From assembly GCA_030430205.1 (NCBI GenBank), contig JAUIGE010000012.1, positions 62,001-126,000 of the forward strand: a stretch of 64,000 nt of DNA, written 5' to 3'. Below, piece by piece: positions 34,538-43,778 of this stretch (the first letter of the stretch is position 1; the number at the start of each line of letters is the position of its first letter). The DNA comes from Bacteroidia bacterium (GTDB taxonomy: Bacteria; Bacteroidota; Bacteroidia; J057). The notes under the pieces were generated by a model that saw nothing but the letters and a program-made list of their open reading frames with translations, searched no databases and was not told where the DNA came from. Made by a program: the position numbers and the translations under genes.

Positions 34538-35905
34538 TTATAATTGGTTATCGTTGTTAGCTTGGTCTTCGCCTGTTTTCATCCCTGAAGGTTCGTTATC
34601 GGTTGTATCAAGGGTGGCATCTTTGAATCCCCACTTAATAGTCTTATCCCAGCCATTGTATTGATGTATGAATCTCAATGGCTTTAATACCAGGTTCCTG
34701 ATATTTGCGGCCTTCATCACTTCAATATTCCAGGCATTCCTCTTCTCCGATCCGGATGATAGTTTCCCATCCATGATCATTCCGGCAAGCGATGCGTCAA
34801 CCCCCATTGAGCTGGTCACGGCCCCATTCATAAGGGGATTTAGTTTGACGTAAGCCTCATCCTTTTGGTCAATATTGACGGGGTTAATGACAAACTCGGG
34901 AACGGGCTTTCCCTGGTGGTCCTTGGTGTATCCATTTACCAGCGCCTTGCCAGCATTAGCTGGATTGGTAAGGTAGTCAGTCAGCTCTTTTGCAACCCGC
35001 TGTTTGATTTCTTTTTCAGTATATGGCTTGGCTGTCGCTGGATTGGTGCCTTGTTTCATCCTCTCAAGATTTGCCCGGCTGATCAATATCTGTACCCTTA
35101 CCCCAAACAGATTGGCTAAATTGGCGAGGTGCCAATAGGGGACCTCATTGTTTAGCTCCAGCCACTTCCTCGCTCCATACCAGTTGGGCACCGAATAGAA
35201 AGGGTGGTTGGGCATTCTAAATTTCCCGTGGAATAGTACTTTTTTGGGCGCATTATTTTTAATCAATTTCCGGTTAGAATTATAGAAAATAGATTTGTCC
35301 CAGGCTGTAAGATCAACTCCATTGTTTGTCTCTTGAAGTGCTGACCAGGCCCCAGAAACCCTATATTTGTGGACCCTTCCCATGCCATCCGACGGGATAT
35401 ACGCCCTCACAAACTCAGGTAGCAAGTTTTCAATTTGGGTTACTTTCTGCTTGTTCTTGCTAAAAATCATTTCTGAAAAGAAATTACCAACGCATTCCCT
35501 GAAATAGAAACATTCATGCGTCCATTGAGGTAGCTCATTGTATTCATAAAAGTCCTCAATCTCAGGGACCTCACTAAATAAAACAGGCTCTCTAATGATC
35601 TTGTTTCCCTCTTTATATTCCCGGAAAAGGCCCAATCCCTGTCCCCCTAAAATGCTACATTTTGTTGAAATTAGGCCAGGAGCCAAGCTGTTGTTTGTCA
35701 GCAAAGCCATCAAGTATTCTACTTCATTGTTTTTGTGATCGAACCACGGTGCTAATTCTAATTCTTGTGGAATATAGTTGGGCTTTAACTTAGTGAGGCT
35801 ACTTTGTAAACCCCTATTTATTACTAAATCCCTGTTGGCGTCTGATGCCATGGGGCGCTCATTTCCTGCCAGAACAATTGTAACAAAGTCTTGATTTTCA
35901 CTCAT
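34538..35905 (-). CDS. Phage portal protein
   Basis: The 455-residue protein directly follows the terminase region and precedes the connector-like gene. It contains stretches typical of portal proteins: an N-terminal helical arm, a beta wing (FYFRECVGNFFSEMIFSKN and IENLLPEFVRAYIPSDG), a long helical stem region (TEKEIKQRVAKELTDYL) and a basic region near the clip (GARKWLELNNEVPYW). A Pro/Asp-rich tail ends the protein. The call rests on position, length and these shape features, with no single definitive motif. Confidence 0.7.
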   Translation of the reverse strand: MSENQDFVTIVLAGNERPMASDANRDLVINRGLQSSLTKLKPNYIPQELELAPWFDHKNNEVEYLMALLTNNSLAPGLISTKCSILGGQGLGLFREYKEGNKIIREPVLFSEVPEIEDFYEYNELPQWTHECFYFRECVGNFFSEMIFSKNKQKVTQIENLLPEFVRAYIPSDGMGRVHKYRVSGAWSALQETNNGVDLTAWDKSIFYNSNRKLIKNNAPKKVLFHGKFRMPNHPFYSVPNWYGARKWLELNNEVPYWHLANLANLFGVRVQILISRANLERMKQGTNPATAKPYTEKEIKQRVAKELTDYLTNPANAGKALVNGYTKDHQGKPVPEFVINPVNIDQKDEAYVKLNPLMNGAVTSSMGVDASLAGMIMDGKLSSGSEKRNAWNIEVMKAANIRNLVLKPLRFIHQYNGWDKTIKWGFKDATLDTTDNEPSGMKTGEDQANNDNQL

Positions 35906-36207
35906 GCTTCCTGCCTTTTGATAACTTTCATCCCATTGTATTTGAGTACGGTTGCCAGATCGGCCCTGAATGGCTTGCCCGTTTCCGTTTCAATCAAGTC
36001 CATGATGGAAGGAAATTCATTGTGTAATACCCCATCGTCTGGGAAGTTTGGATTGATGTTTCTTTGGACCCACACCGTTTTCTCTATTCCCCTCAATTGC
36101 GGGTTGGTTTTCTTGCTCCTACGAACAAAGACTAACTGGAAAGTTTGGTTGTCTTCATCCTGAAGAATTTCGACGAGCATCTCATTTACGGTGATGACCT
36201 TTTTCAT
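35902..36207 (-). CDS. Small phage protein between terminase and portal
   Basis: The start MKKVITVNEMLVEIL (36,207) is preferred to an upstream ATG (36,231), which would add a basic/aromatic stretch. The 101-residue product ends in YNGMKVIKRQEA and overlaps the portal start by 4 nt. Beta-rich features are seen (NQTFQLVFVRRSK, then GIEKTVWVQRNI). No family is recognised. Coupling to the portal suggests a structural or assembly role. Confidence 0.55.
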   Translation of the reverse strand: MKKVITVNEMLVEILQDEDNQTFQLVFVRRSKKTNPQLRGIEKTVWVQRNINPNFPDDGVLHNEFPSIMDLIETETGKPFRADLATVLKYNGMKVIKRQEA

Positions 36208-36403
36208 AAAACAAAGGAAAAACCGCCGCAATCGGCGAATTAGGACAGAAATGCTGTACCATCATTGTTTAAATATTTATCTATCAGTCAGGTAATTAAG
36301 GCCCCAATTCCACCCTTTTTGACAACCCTCTCTCAGTAGGGTAGAGGGGCGCCCTTTGACGCTTATGGAGTATGACACTTAAAATAGTGAAATATGATGG
36401 CCG

Positions 36404-36454
36404 AATTGTCAGCCATTAATCGTCGCATTTTTATAATTGTCAGATAATTGTCAG
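36404..36454. repeat. Three AATTGTCAG direct repeats near the terminase stop
   Basis: AATTGTCAG occurs at 36,404, 36,435 and 36,446 (last two 11 bp apart). The third overlaps the terminase stop codon. The 219-bp gap to the next gene (36,232-36,450) otherwise holds nothing clear, and the repeats could bind a regulator of portal/capsid expression. Confidence 0.4.
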
Positions 36455-37941
36455 CCTATGTAATACTCACCTTCACTTGATCCATAAATTCCTAGATGCT
36501 TAAACTTATGGTAGTATAGGTAATCAAAGGCATCTGATAGGTGTGTGGCCTGCTCCGCAGGTATTGACTTCTTATTTTCAGAAGATTTATCCTTCCGAAA
36601 ATCCATGGTTATGCCACTTGCATGTATTGACATGATTAGGGATTTGCACTTGTGCTTGTGTATTCTCAGGCGGGGTAGGGGAGAGCCAATACTTTCTTTC
36701 AATCCATTATTTATTACTTCGTGCTTCTCTTTGTGATTGGGATTCAATCCTGTATCAGGTCTATAGTATTGCCATCCGAGTTTATTCAAAATCTTCTCCA
36801 TGACCTCATAGGCAGTTTCTTTGCTCGTCACAGATCGGTTCTTGCCAGATTGATCGCCATATATGTTGACCAACTTGTGGTCATGTCTCTTATATTTTGT
36901 CGCGAACTTCGCTATGAGGTCTTCAACCAACAGATTTCCTTTCACATATAGCACATCAAATATATAGTAGGTTCCATTAATCATTTGCCCAACAACCATG
37001 CAGATAAACCCGGCTTGGAAGTCTAGTCCGATGTCTAGTGGTTCATTGCTTCTTTTCATTTCTTCAATAAAGGTATGGGTACCTTCATCAAAATAGGGGT
37101 AAAAACTATTTTCAACAGAATCGATCCGTTCATTCATTACCTCGACCCGAAATACGAGGTCCGTGAGCGTCTCACGTAGTTCGGGAATATAGTCTGGTCC
37201 AAGCGCCTCTATATTGTCATAGGCGGTACTCTCCATGTATTTCCATTTCTCGCTCTCTTTCAGGTCAAATAGCCAGTAGGCAGACCTGAGCCACGGCATC
37301 GTTGTATATAACCTGACACTGTTGTACCTGGGATTGTCTTTGAAAGGAGCCAGCCAATACCATTGCCCCCCTTGGTTCACACATTTACCCCATGGGACTT
37401 TGACCCGGGTTGGGACCTTGATCCGGGCAACCTTGTGATATGATCCCCTTCGTGCCGGCATGATCGACTTGCTGAATATGTCCTGATCAATCAGCGCAGC
37501 TTCATCTATACTTACCCATTGATAATTCCCCCCGCGGCCAGCATTTTTATTGTACAAGGAAATAAGCTCTGTACAGGAGCCATTTGACCAGCTAATAACA
37601 TTGTCGAATAGTTCAGGTGGATTGTAAGGGGTAGGCCAATGTGTTGGTGGTTTCTTTCCAATCACATAGTGCCCAGGCATACGAGTAGTGTGCTTTCTGA
37701 GCCCCAACTTTTCCCAAGCCTCTTGCATCGATGGCAATGCCTTATTGTAAATGATATCAAGCGTTGCGGCTCCCAACATTCCTTTCCCTCGTGGCATGGT
37801 GGTGACACATTGATATTCCTCATTGCCATTTACACGGGACTTGCCACTTCCTCGTCCCCCAATAAAAAGCTTGAACTTCTTATCTGATCGAAGGAATTCA
37901 AGTTGTTTTGTGTTGAGATATATTGGTTTCTTATCAATCAT
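36451..37941 (-). CDS. terL: Terminase large subunit
   Basis: The 496-residue protein shows the packaging ATPase and nuclease features: Walker A FIGGRGSGKS at about residues 27-36, Walker B WVSIDEAALI near 145-155, and the nuclease-domain acids in LDIGLDFQAGFICMVVG (about 305) and VNIYGDQSGKN (about 370). It overlaps the small-subunit gene by 8 nt. The protein cuts and pumps phage DNA into the head at the portal. Confidence 0.93.
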   Translation of the reverse strand: MIDKKPIYLNTKQLEFLRSDKKFKLFIGGRGSGKSRVNGNEEYQCVTTMPRGKGMLGAATLDIIYNKALPSMQEAWEKLGLRKHTTRMPGHYVIGKKPPTHWPTPYNPPELFDNVISWSNGSCTELISLYNKNAGRGGNYQWVSIDEAALIDQDIFSKSIMPARRGSYHKVARIKVPTRVKVPWGKCVNQGGQWYWLAPFKDNPRYNSVRLYTTMPWLRSAYWLFDLKESEKWKYMESTAYDNIEALGPDYIPELRETLTDLVFRVEVMNERIDSVENSFYPYFDEGTHTFIEEMKRSNEPLDIGLDFQAGFICMVVGQMINGTYYIFDVLYVKGNLLVEDLIAKFATKYKRHDHKLVNIYGDQSGKNRSVTSKETAYEVMEKILNKLGWQYYRPDTGLNPNHKEKHEVINNGLKESIGSPLPRLRIHKHKCKSLIMSIHASGITMDFRKDKSSENKKSIPAEQATHLSDAFDYLYYHKFKHLGIYGSSEGEYYIG

Positions 37942-38455
37942 CCTCTTCGAATTCTACAAGATCGGCTTCTTCTATCATCAGCACCATGGGATCATCAGTG
38001 AACTCCCAGAAAACAGGCATTTCAGCTGGTTTCTCTGCCGTGTCTGAGTGCCTATTTGTGCCTGTTATCTCTGAATGTGTTTTTATTGCTCGGTTCTTAT
38101 CGACGGGCTTGGTATTAGGATCATTTATTAGCGCTTCCAGCCACGCCATTTGTTTTAGCCTTTCGGCTTCAACCCTGACTACTTGGATCTCCCCAAAAAA
38201 TTCTTCTGCCTGGTCAATCAGGCGGTAGGCTTGCGCTCTGGCCACGCAAAATTCTTTCATAACCAAGTCTCGAACTACAGACCGTGGCTGCTCCAAGATC
38301 CAAGTCCAAATTGTGATGTTACGATCATATTTTCGCTGCTGCTCTTCAGTCAGATCACCGCCCTTCAGGAAGGCGTTTGTCAGATCATCATTTGACGTGA
38401 ACCGCGGGATTCGCTTTGCGGGTCTTGTGACCTTGTTATTGCCCGCTGCCATCAC
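37934..38455 (-). CDS. terS: Probable terminase small subunit
   Basis: The 173-residue protein has an N-terminal basic region (VTRPAKRIPRFTSNDDL), a helix-turn-helix-like segment (VMKEFCVARAQAYRLIDQAEEFFG near residues 64-87) and an acidic C-terminus, as in DNA-recognition subunits of terminases. It precedes and overlaps the large-subunit gene. The last 20 bases of the preceding gene overlap its start. Confidence 0.75.
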   Translation of the reverse strand: MMAAGNNKVTRPAKRIPRFTSNDDLTNAFLKGGDLTEEQQRKYDRNITIWTWILEQPRSVVRDLVMKEFCVARAQAYRLIDQAEEFFGEIQVVRVEAERLKQMAWLEALINDPNTKPVDKNRAIKTHSEITGTNRHSDTAEKPAEMPVFWEFTDDPMVLMIEEADLVEFEEDD

Positions 38456-39182
38456 GTTCCCTTTTCAATTCATCAATTATTTTCAGCTCTTCAGTCTTGA
38501 TCGCAGCTTTTTCCGCATTTGTCCTTCTCGTAGACTCCTTTGTCTTTTTGTTCAGTGCCCGCTTGCTGGCCTGAAATTTCGTTTGATAAACCCGCTCTCT
38601 CAGGTCCTTAAAGGCCAGATCACTCAATTCAAGCAGCCCATTTCGGGTATATCTCTCTCCATTGTGTTCGACCAAATAAACATTCTCATCCAGTCCATTT
38701 ACTGCCAAATCTCTCATTTTCTGTTTTGCCTCCTTCATCTGAGCCAGGCCCTGATCCATATCTTCCAAAATATGCTGGTTCTGTTGGACCTTCTTCTCGT
38801 CACCCTTCGTTTCAGTCAATTTATCGCCCAAAGCCATCCGCTTTGTATAGGCCTCTTTGAATTTACCTTTCTGCTGAGCCATGGCCTGATCTATAGGAGA
38901 TACCTGCTTCTCTAATTCCAATCTTTTTCGTTTTGTTGGAGTATGAGACATGTCCAAATCCATATAAAATTCGGGTTTGGTCATCTTGCGAAGCGCCGCG
39001 GGGTCATTCAGTATCTTAATAAATTCATATTGAAGTTTTTGCTTTCTATAGGCATTTTCAGGCAGCGTAAACATCCTTTTCAGGTTCACATTCCTGCTTA
39101 TCTTGTTGAAGGCCTTGGCAAGCTTCTCGTATGCATTATCATCTACTTCAAATGCATTTTTGATAAATTCTTTTGGTTTCAT
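38436..39182 (-). CDS. Coiled-coil phage hypothetical protein
   Basis: The 248-residue protein is highly charged and helical, with coiled-coil segments at about 85-165 and 195-245. It lies between the tape measure and terminase genes, overlapping the latter's start by 20 nt. No known family was recognised. Confidence 0.55.
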   Translation of the reverse strand: MKPKEFIKNAFEVDDNAYEKLAKAFNKISRNVNLKRMFTLPENAYRKQKLQYEFIKILNDPAALRKMTKPEFYMDLDMSHTPTKRKRLELEKQVSPIDQAMAQQKGKFKEAYTKRMALGDKLTETKGDEKKVQQNQHILEDMDQGLAQMKEAKQKMRDLAVNGLDENVYLVEHNGERYTRNGLLELSDLAFKDLRERVYQTKFQASKRALNKKTKESTRRTNAEKAAIKTEELKIIDELKRERDGSGQ

Positions 39183-39222
39183 GTATGCAAGTTGATTTTG
39201 TCAGGAAAAATGGATTAGGACA

Positions 39223-42200
39223 TCAAGACAGCCTTTGGCTTGACCGTCTTTTTGTCAGATTCTCCTGTAGGTCACGTATTTTGTCTGCCTCATACTCACC
39301 AATATGTAGCTGCACCTGAGTCACCGCCACAATAAGTTTTTCAAGTAAAGCGTCAGTCTTTGCGGAATTAGGTGGCTGTTGGACAAGATCAATGACTTGT
39401 GGGGAAGGTGTATTGCCAGAATAATCAGCAAACCCACCGATCGCAAAGCCAGGTAAAGCAGCAGGCAATCCCGCCATGGAAGCGGTCCCGACACCATGTG
39501 AGAAACGTTTTGTCCTGATTTGCTCTAATCTGTGGATGATCGGCCCTATCAAGGGATCCTGCACCATATCCGCATTGGCTACCCACTCACCTTCATGGAC
39601 TACCCCCACTGGTTTGTGTCCTGAGGCATCGGCCTTGATGCCATTTGGCGCTTTCCCTGTTAGACCTCCATCAAAGAAACCATTACTCGCAATAGTTGCT
39701 ACTTGAATGCCGCCTAAAATTCCCGCCTGTGCAATTGCTGGCAAATTTTTAGGAAAAGGCGCTGAGGCAATGGCCTTCAATATGCCAAGAGATAAGTCAA
39801 TAAAAGCCCTCTTCAGGGCTATTTGTTGTTCCCTTCTGGCCGACTCTGTCCGGATATTCTCTTCAATCTTGGCGTATTTTTTTTCAATTGCCTCTTTTTT
39901 CTTGCTATTATCGCCTGCCGCCTTAATTTCCGCATTTTTTTGGGTTTGGGTCAGGGATAATTGCTCGTCAAGGCTCTTTTTTATGTTGTTAGATTGGATG
40001 GTCAACAGCTGGTTCAGAGCTTGGCTTGCTGTTTGGGAGAGATTTACGATTTTGTCAATTTGCTCACCGGCCTGAATAGCCCCCAATGCCGCATTTATCT
40101 CTTCGACAGACAAACCCGTTTTAGCAGCTATTTGCTCGATGGTAAATCCTAAATCCAACAGGCTTTTGATGGTGTTTTGGATTTGATTGTTATCCTCACC
40201 AATTCCAGTTTGAATTTGTCGCTGTAGGTCAGCAATTTCCTGGGAAGTCTTGATGCTACTCAGCCCAAATGATTCTTCTAGCGCCTTTTTTTGCTGAAGA
40301 AACTCTAATTGAATCTGAAGTAATTTCTTCCTCAGAGTTACTTCTACTACAGCCAGCTCTTCACCCCGTAAACCTGCCTGTATTGCCTCTTGGGTTGCGG
40401 ATATAGCCTTTTTTTGGATATAGGCTTCCAACTGGGTAATCCTCTGCTGAAACAATCTCTCAGACTCAGTAAGCGAAGCTTCCTGAGTTTGCTTTTCAAT
40501 AGTTGCCTGAAGGGTGACAGATTCCCGCTTGATCCTGATCAGGTCATTTGCCAAGTCGGTTTCCACCTGTGTCCGCTTTGAAGCGGTTTCTGTGGCTACT
40601 GAAATCACAGCCAACTGCTCTTCTATTGCCAGGGTGTTTATTATTTGAATCTGGCTGTCCTTCTCTACCTGATTTATATCACTTTCCTGAATAGCCTTTA
40701 TTCGCTCTTGCTTCAGCCGTTCAATCTCTACCAATGCATTTGCAGTTTCACTTTCCTGGCTGATCAGGATTAGCCGCTTTTGTGTGGCCTCCTGATTGAT
40801 TGATTTGATTTGTTCTTCAACAGCCCTTGTATTTGATGTTTTGACATCTATTTCGGCCAGTTTATTCTGCCGATCCACCTCGATGGCCACAAGCTCCTGT
40901 GTCAGCTTATCTTCTGTAACCTGGTCTACAGATGTTGCTATTTCCCGCCTTACAGATGCGATACTTTTTGCTACTTCTATTTGTTCGCTTTGGCCCCGGA
41001 CAATGATGGTATTTATATCCTCCTGTAGTTTTTTTTCGAGAGCAATCTTTTGGGCTGCTATCTTTTTCGCCTCTGCTGTATCTGTGGCCTTTTGGATCAA
41101 ATTGGCCTTTTTAGCCTCAGAGATGGTTTGCGCTTGGATGATTGATATTTCTTCCTGTAGGTCAACTTCTATTTGCCTTATTTCGGTTGCAGCCTTTTCA
41201 CTTACCGCCTCTATTGCCTCGGCGCCTTCTTCCAGGGCCTTTACTTTTTCTAGACTATTCTTGCGAAGCTCATCAATTTGTGTTTGGGTATAGTTTGTCT
41301 GTAGGCGCTGGATATCGCGCTGCTTTTGCTGCTCGATTAATAATGATTGCTCCCTTATCTGCGCCTCAGTACCAATTAGCTTCGCCTTCTTTTCTTCGGC
41401 ATGCAGCTCAACCAGGGCGATCTCTTTACTTATTCCATCCTCTTGCACCTCGAGTCGCAGGCGCTTGATGGCTATTTGTGCGTCCGATTCTGCCTTGAAC
41501 TCCTTTTTGATTGCCTTTTCTCTGGATTTTTCTCTTCTTTTTCTATCCGCCGCAGAAATGACCTCATTGTCTGATGTTTTCGTATTGGTTTCTTTTGTTT
41601 CTTCTTCCTCCTGAACCTGTAGCCCAAATCGAGTAACCAATTCATTCTTTTCTTCCTGCAGGGAATTTAATTGCTCAAGATAGATGTTGTTTTGGCGCTC
41701 GAGGCCGGTGGCAGATTGCACCAGGCGCTCCAGGTTATTTCGCGCTTCATTATACCCTTTCCTATCAAACAGATTACTAAAGTTTAGATAGCTTAGCTTA
41801 TCCAACTCAGAAATAGCCTTCTGTGTCTGCTCCAAAAGTGGCCTTGTGTTATCAACTTCTAAATTATATTTCTCTGTTATCTTCAGTAGAGATTCCCCTA
41901 TGACTTTCTCATTTTTTATTTGTGCGCTCCTGGTTTCCCCAGCCTTTTGAAGGGTAGACTGTATCTCCTCTTGCTTTTGTTGTAGCACGATTTGATTGAC
42001 CATCTCCTCATTTACCTCTTTTAGTTGCTTTGCGATTGCAGCATTTGTTATTTTTGATTGGTCTAGATTTTTCAAGAATTCAGGATACCTGGCATTGAGT
42101 TCATCTATCAACTTTTTGTGTGCATCAGTCCCTTCATTGGTCCTCAAAATCTGCCCTACAAGCAGATTCATCTCGATTCTCTCTTCTTCTAATACATCCG

Positions 42201-43167
42201 AATAGCTCTGATTTGTACCAATCAAATCTCCAAGAAAGCCCAGCGCTTTCCCAAATGCGGGTATAAGTCGCTGAGCCAGGCTCTGCCAAACATCCTGAAA
42301 GGTGGCCCTGAGGGTAGACATTTGTCTGGCCAAGCTGCCCGCATTATTGCTATATGCTTCCTGAGCATCAGATGACTTCTCATAAATAAGCTCAAGCGTG
42401 GCTAGTGCTTTGGCTTGTTGTAAGGCACTTCCCTTCAGCTCATCTTGCCCCTTCGCCGCCAATCTTGTCTTGACATCTGCCTCTTGGATAGATATACCAA
42501 GGCTTTTCAATTGTTCCCTTTCTCCAAGGAGTGCCTTGGTCAGGATTTCGGACGTGGCTTTGGCCCCCCCTTGTACATTGTTCCATTCAGCTAATGCCCC
42601 AGACAGCCCTACCAGATCATTTGAAAGTTTTGCTGCTTCTTCTCTCTGGAATCCCATCGGGATTAGGAGGTCCCCCGCTTGGGTGGCCGTAGCAATATAT
42701 TCATTTCGAGTCAGCCCCATGGCCGTCGCGTTTTTTGCGGCAAATCGTTCGACATCTACCAACGCCTCTCCAAATACAGTCTTGGATTTTTTCTGAAATG
42801 TCTCCAGCTCGACGGCACTCAAAAACAATTCATTCACGAAGTGCCCCAGCGACATACCCGCCATCAATGCCCCCAAAGGCGAAAACACCTTCTTGGCTAC
42901 ATCACCAAATCTACTTGTAATTCGAGTCAGCAGGCTTTGCTCCTGTCCGATCCCTCGTGCTATCTGGCGGGCCTCCCGCATGCGGGCATTGATTTCATTT
43001 AGCTTTTTGTTTGCCTCTATCCATTCTTTTGTCCCAATCTCCATCTCCTGGATCTTATTGGCCAAAATGGAGGCTTCCTTTCGGAGGGATTTGTACTCAT
43101 TCTTTACCTTGTTGCCATTGACCTCTATGTCAACCTGGATTTTATCGACTCTTACGGTGCGTGCCAT
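39223..43167 (-). CDS. Tape measure protein
   Basis: Starting at the second ATG (MARTVRVDKIQVDIEVNG), the protein is about 1314 residues long; an ATG 18 nt upstream only adds basic residues. It is mostly helical coiled coil, with a characteristic N-terminal region containing FGDVAKKVFSPLGALMAGM and LSNDLVGLSGALAEWNNV near residues 85-200, and Gln/Glu/Lys-rich repeats (about 550-1100). A hydrophobic stretch near residue 1170 (LPAIAQAGILGGIQVATIASNG) could insert in the membrane. It sets tail length, and its length would correspond to a tail of roughly 200 nm if 0.15 nm per residue holds. Confidence 0.9.
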   Translation of the reverse strand: MARTVRVDKIQVDIEVNGNKVKNEYKSLRKEASILANKIQEMEIGTKEWIEANKKLNEINARMREARQIARGIGQEQSLLTRITSRFGDVAKKVFSPLGALMAGMSLGHFVNELFLSAVELETFQKKSKTVFGEALVDVERFAAKNATAMGLTRNEYIATATQAGDLLIPMGFQREEAAKLSNDLVGLSGALAEWNNVQGGAKATSEILTKALLGEREQLKSLGISIQEADVKTRLAAKGQDELKGSALQQAKALATLELIYEKSSDAQEAYSNNAGSLARQMSTLRATFQDVWQSLAQRLIPAFGKALGFLGDLIGTNQSYSDVLEEERIEMNLLVGQILRTNEGTDAHKKLIDELNARYPEFLKNLDQSKITNAAIAKQLKEVNEEMVNQIVLQQKQEEIQSTLQKAGETRSAQIKNEKVIGESLLKITEKYNLEVDNTRPLLEQTQKAISELDKLSYLNFSNLFDRKGYNEARNNLERLVQSATGLERQNNIYLEQLNSLQEEKNELVTRFGLQVQEEEETKETNTKTSDNEVISAADRKRREKSREKAIKKEFKAESDAQIAIKRLRLEVQEDGISKEIALVELHAEEKKAKLIGTEAQIREQSLLIEQQKQRDIQRLQTNYTQTQIDELRKNSLEKVKALEEGAEAIEAVSEKAATEIRQIEVDLQEEISIIQAQTISEAKKANLIQKATDTAEAKKIAAQKIALEKKLQEDINTIIVRGQSEQIEVAKSIASVRREIATSVDQVTEDKLTQELVAIEVDRQNKLAEIDVKTSNTRAVEEQIKSINQEATQKRLILISQESETANALVEIERLKQERIKAIQESDINQVEKDSQIQIINTLAIEEQLAVISVATETASKRTQVETDLANDLIRIKRESVTLQATIEKQTQEASLTESERLFQQRITQLEAYIQKKAISATQEAIQAGLRGEELAVVEVTLRKKLLQIQLEFLQQKKALEESFGLSSIKTSQEIADLQRQIQTGIGEDNNQIQNTIKSLLDLGFTIEQIAAKTGLSVEEINAALGAIQAGEQIDKIVNLSQTASQALNQLLTIQSNNIKKSLDEQLSLTQTQKNAEIKAAGDNSKKKEAIEKKYAKIEENIRTESARREQQIALKRAFIDLSLGILKAIASAPFPKNLPAIAQAGILGGIQVATIASNGFFDGGLTGKAPNGIKADASGHKPVGVVHEGEWVANADMVQDPLIGPIIHRLEQIRTKRFSHGVGTASMAGLPAALPGFAIGGFADYSGNTPSPQVIDLVQQPPNSAKTDALLEKLIVAVTQVQLHIGEYEADKIRDLQENLTKRRSSQRLS

Positions 43168-43217
43168 ATAAGCTTTTTTGTGCAAAAAGCGCTAATTGGC
43201 ATCCCTGATGTAGGACA

Positions 43218-43778
43218 TCAAGCGTTGAAAACGTCCTCTATTTGCTGTGCTATATTATCCTCCCACCACTGATGTTGTTTTTTCACCAACAGGATCACCA
43301 TGTCATTGACTTGCCCATAAAAGGTTTTAGAAAACCATTTCCCCCTTCGTTTTCGTGTGCGGGATTGCCTTTTTGCCTGCACAATGGCATTTGCGATCCG
43401 CATCAATTTCTGATCTTCTGTCAGCCTGGGCGCATTGTTCGTATAGCCTGGCACCCCCTTTTTGAATCGCCGAGAATTCTTTTTTACCCATTCATAGATA
43501 AAGTGGTCACCCTCTTGTATCGGTGCCTTGCCCCATTCAATATTTTTCATGTCTACATGGCGTGCAGAGTCATTAAAAGCCAGCAAGACTTTCCCCACAT
43601 ATCCCGCACTTTGCTGTAGTACCTGGAAGCGGATCTTCTCTTGTGTGCCTGTCGGGATTCGTTTTCCTTTTTTTTTGATGGCCATGGCCAGTGCCTCATC
43701 CGCGATTTCGACCCACTCTGTCAACACTTCATTGATATATTGAGCCTTCTGCTCTTCGCTAAATTTACTTATTGCCAT
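43218..43778 (-). CDS. Tail-associated basic protein
   Basis: The 186-residue protein is very basic (AKRQSRTRKRRGKWFSKTF, GKRIPTGTQ) and helical. HK97-gp10/virion-morphogenesis-like head-tail proteins have a similar size and composition, but the position just upstream of the tape measure points to tail assembly. It overlaps the previous tail gene by 10 nt. Confidence 0.5.
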   Translation of the reverse strand: MAISKFSEEQKAQYINEVLTEWVEIADEALAMAIKKKGKRIPTGTQEKIRFQVLQQSAGYVGKVLLAFNDSARHVDMKNIEWGKAPIQEGDHFIYEWVKKNSRRFKKGVPGYTNNAPRLTEDQKLMRIANAIVQAKRQSRTRKRRGKWFSKTFYGQVNDMVILLVKKQHQWWEDNIAQQIEDVFNA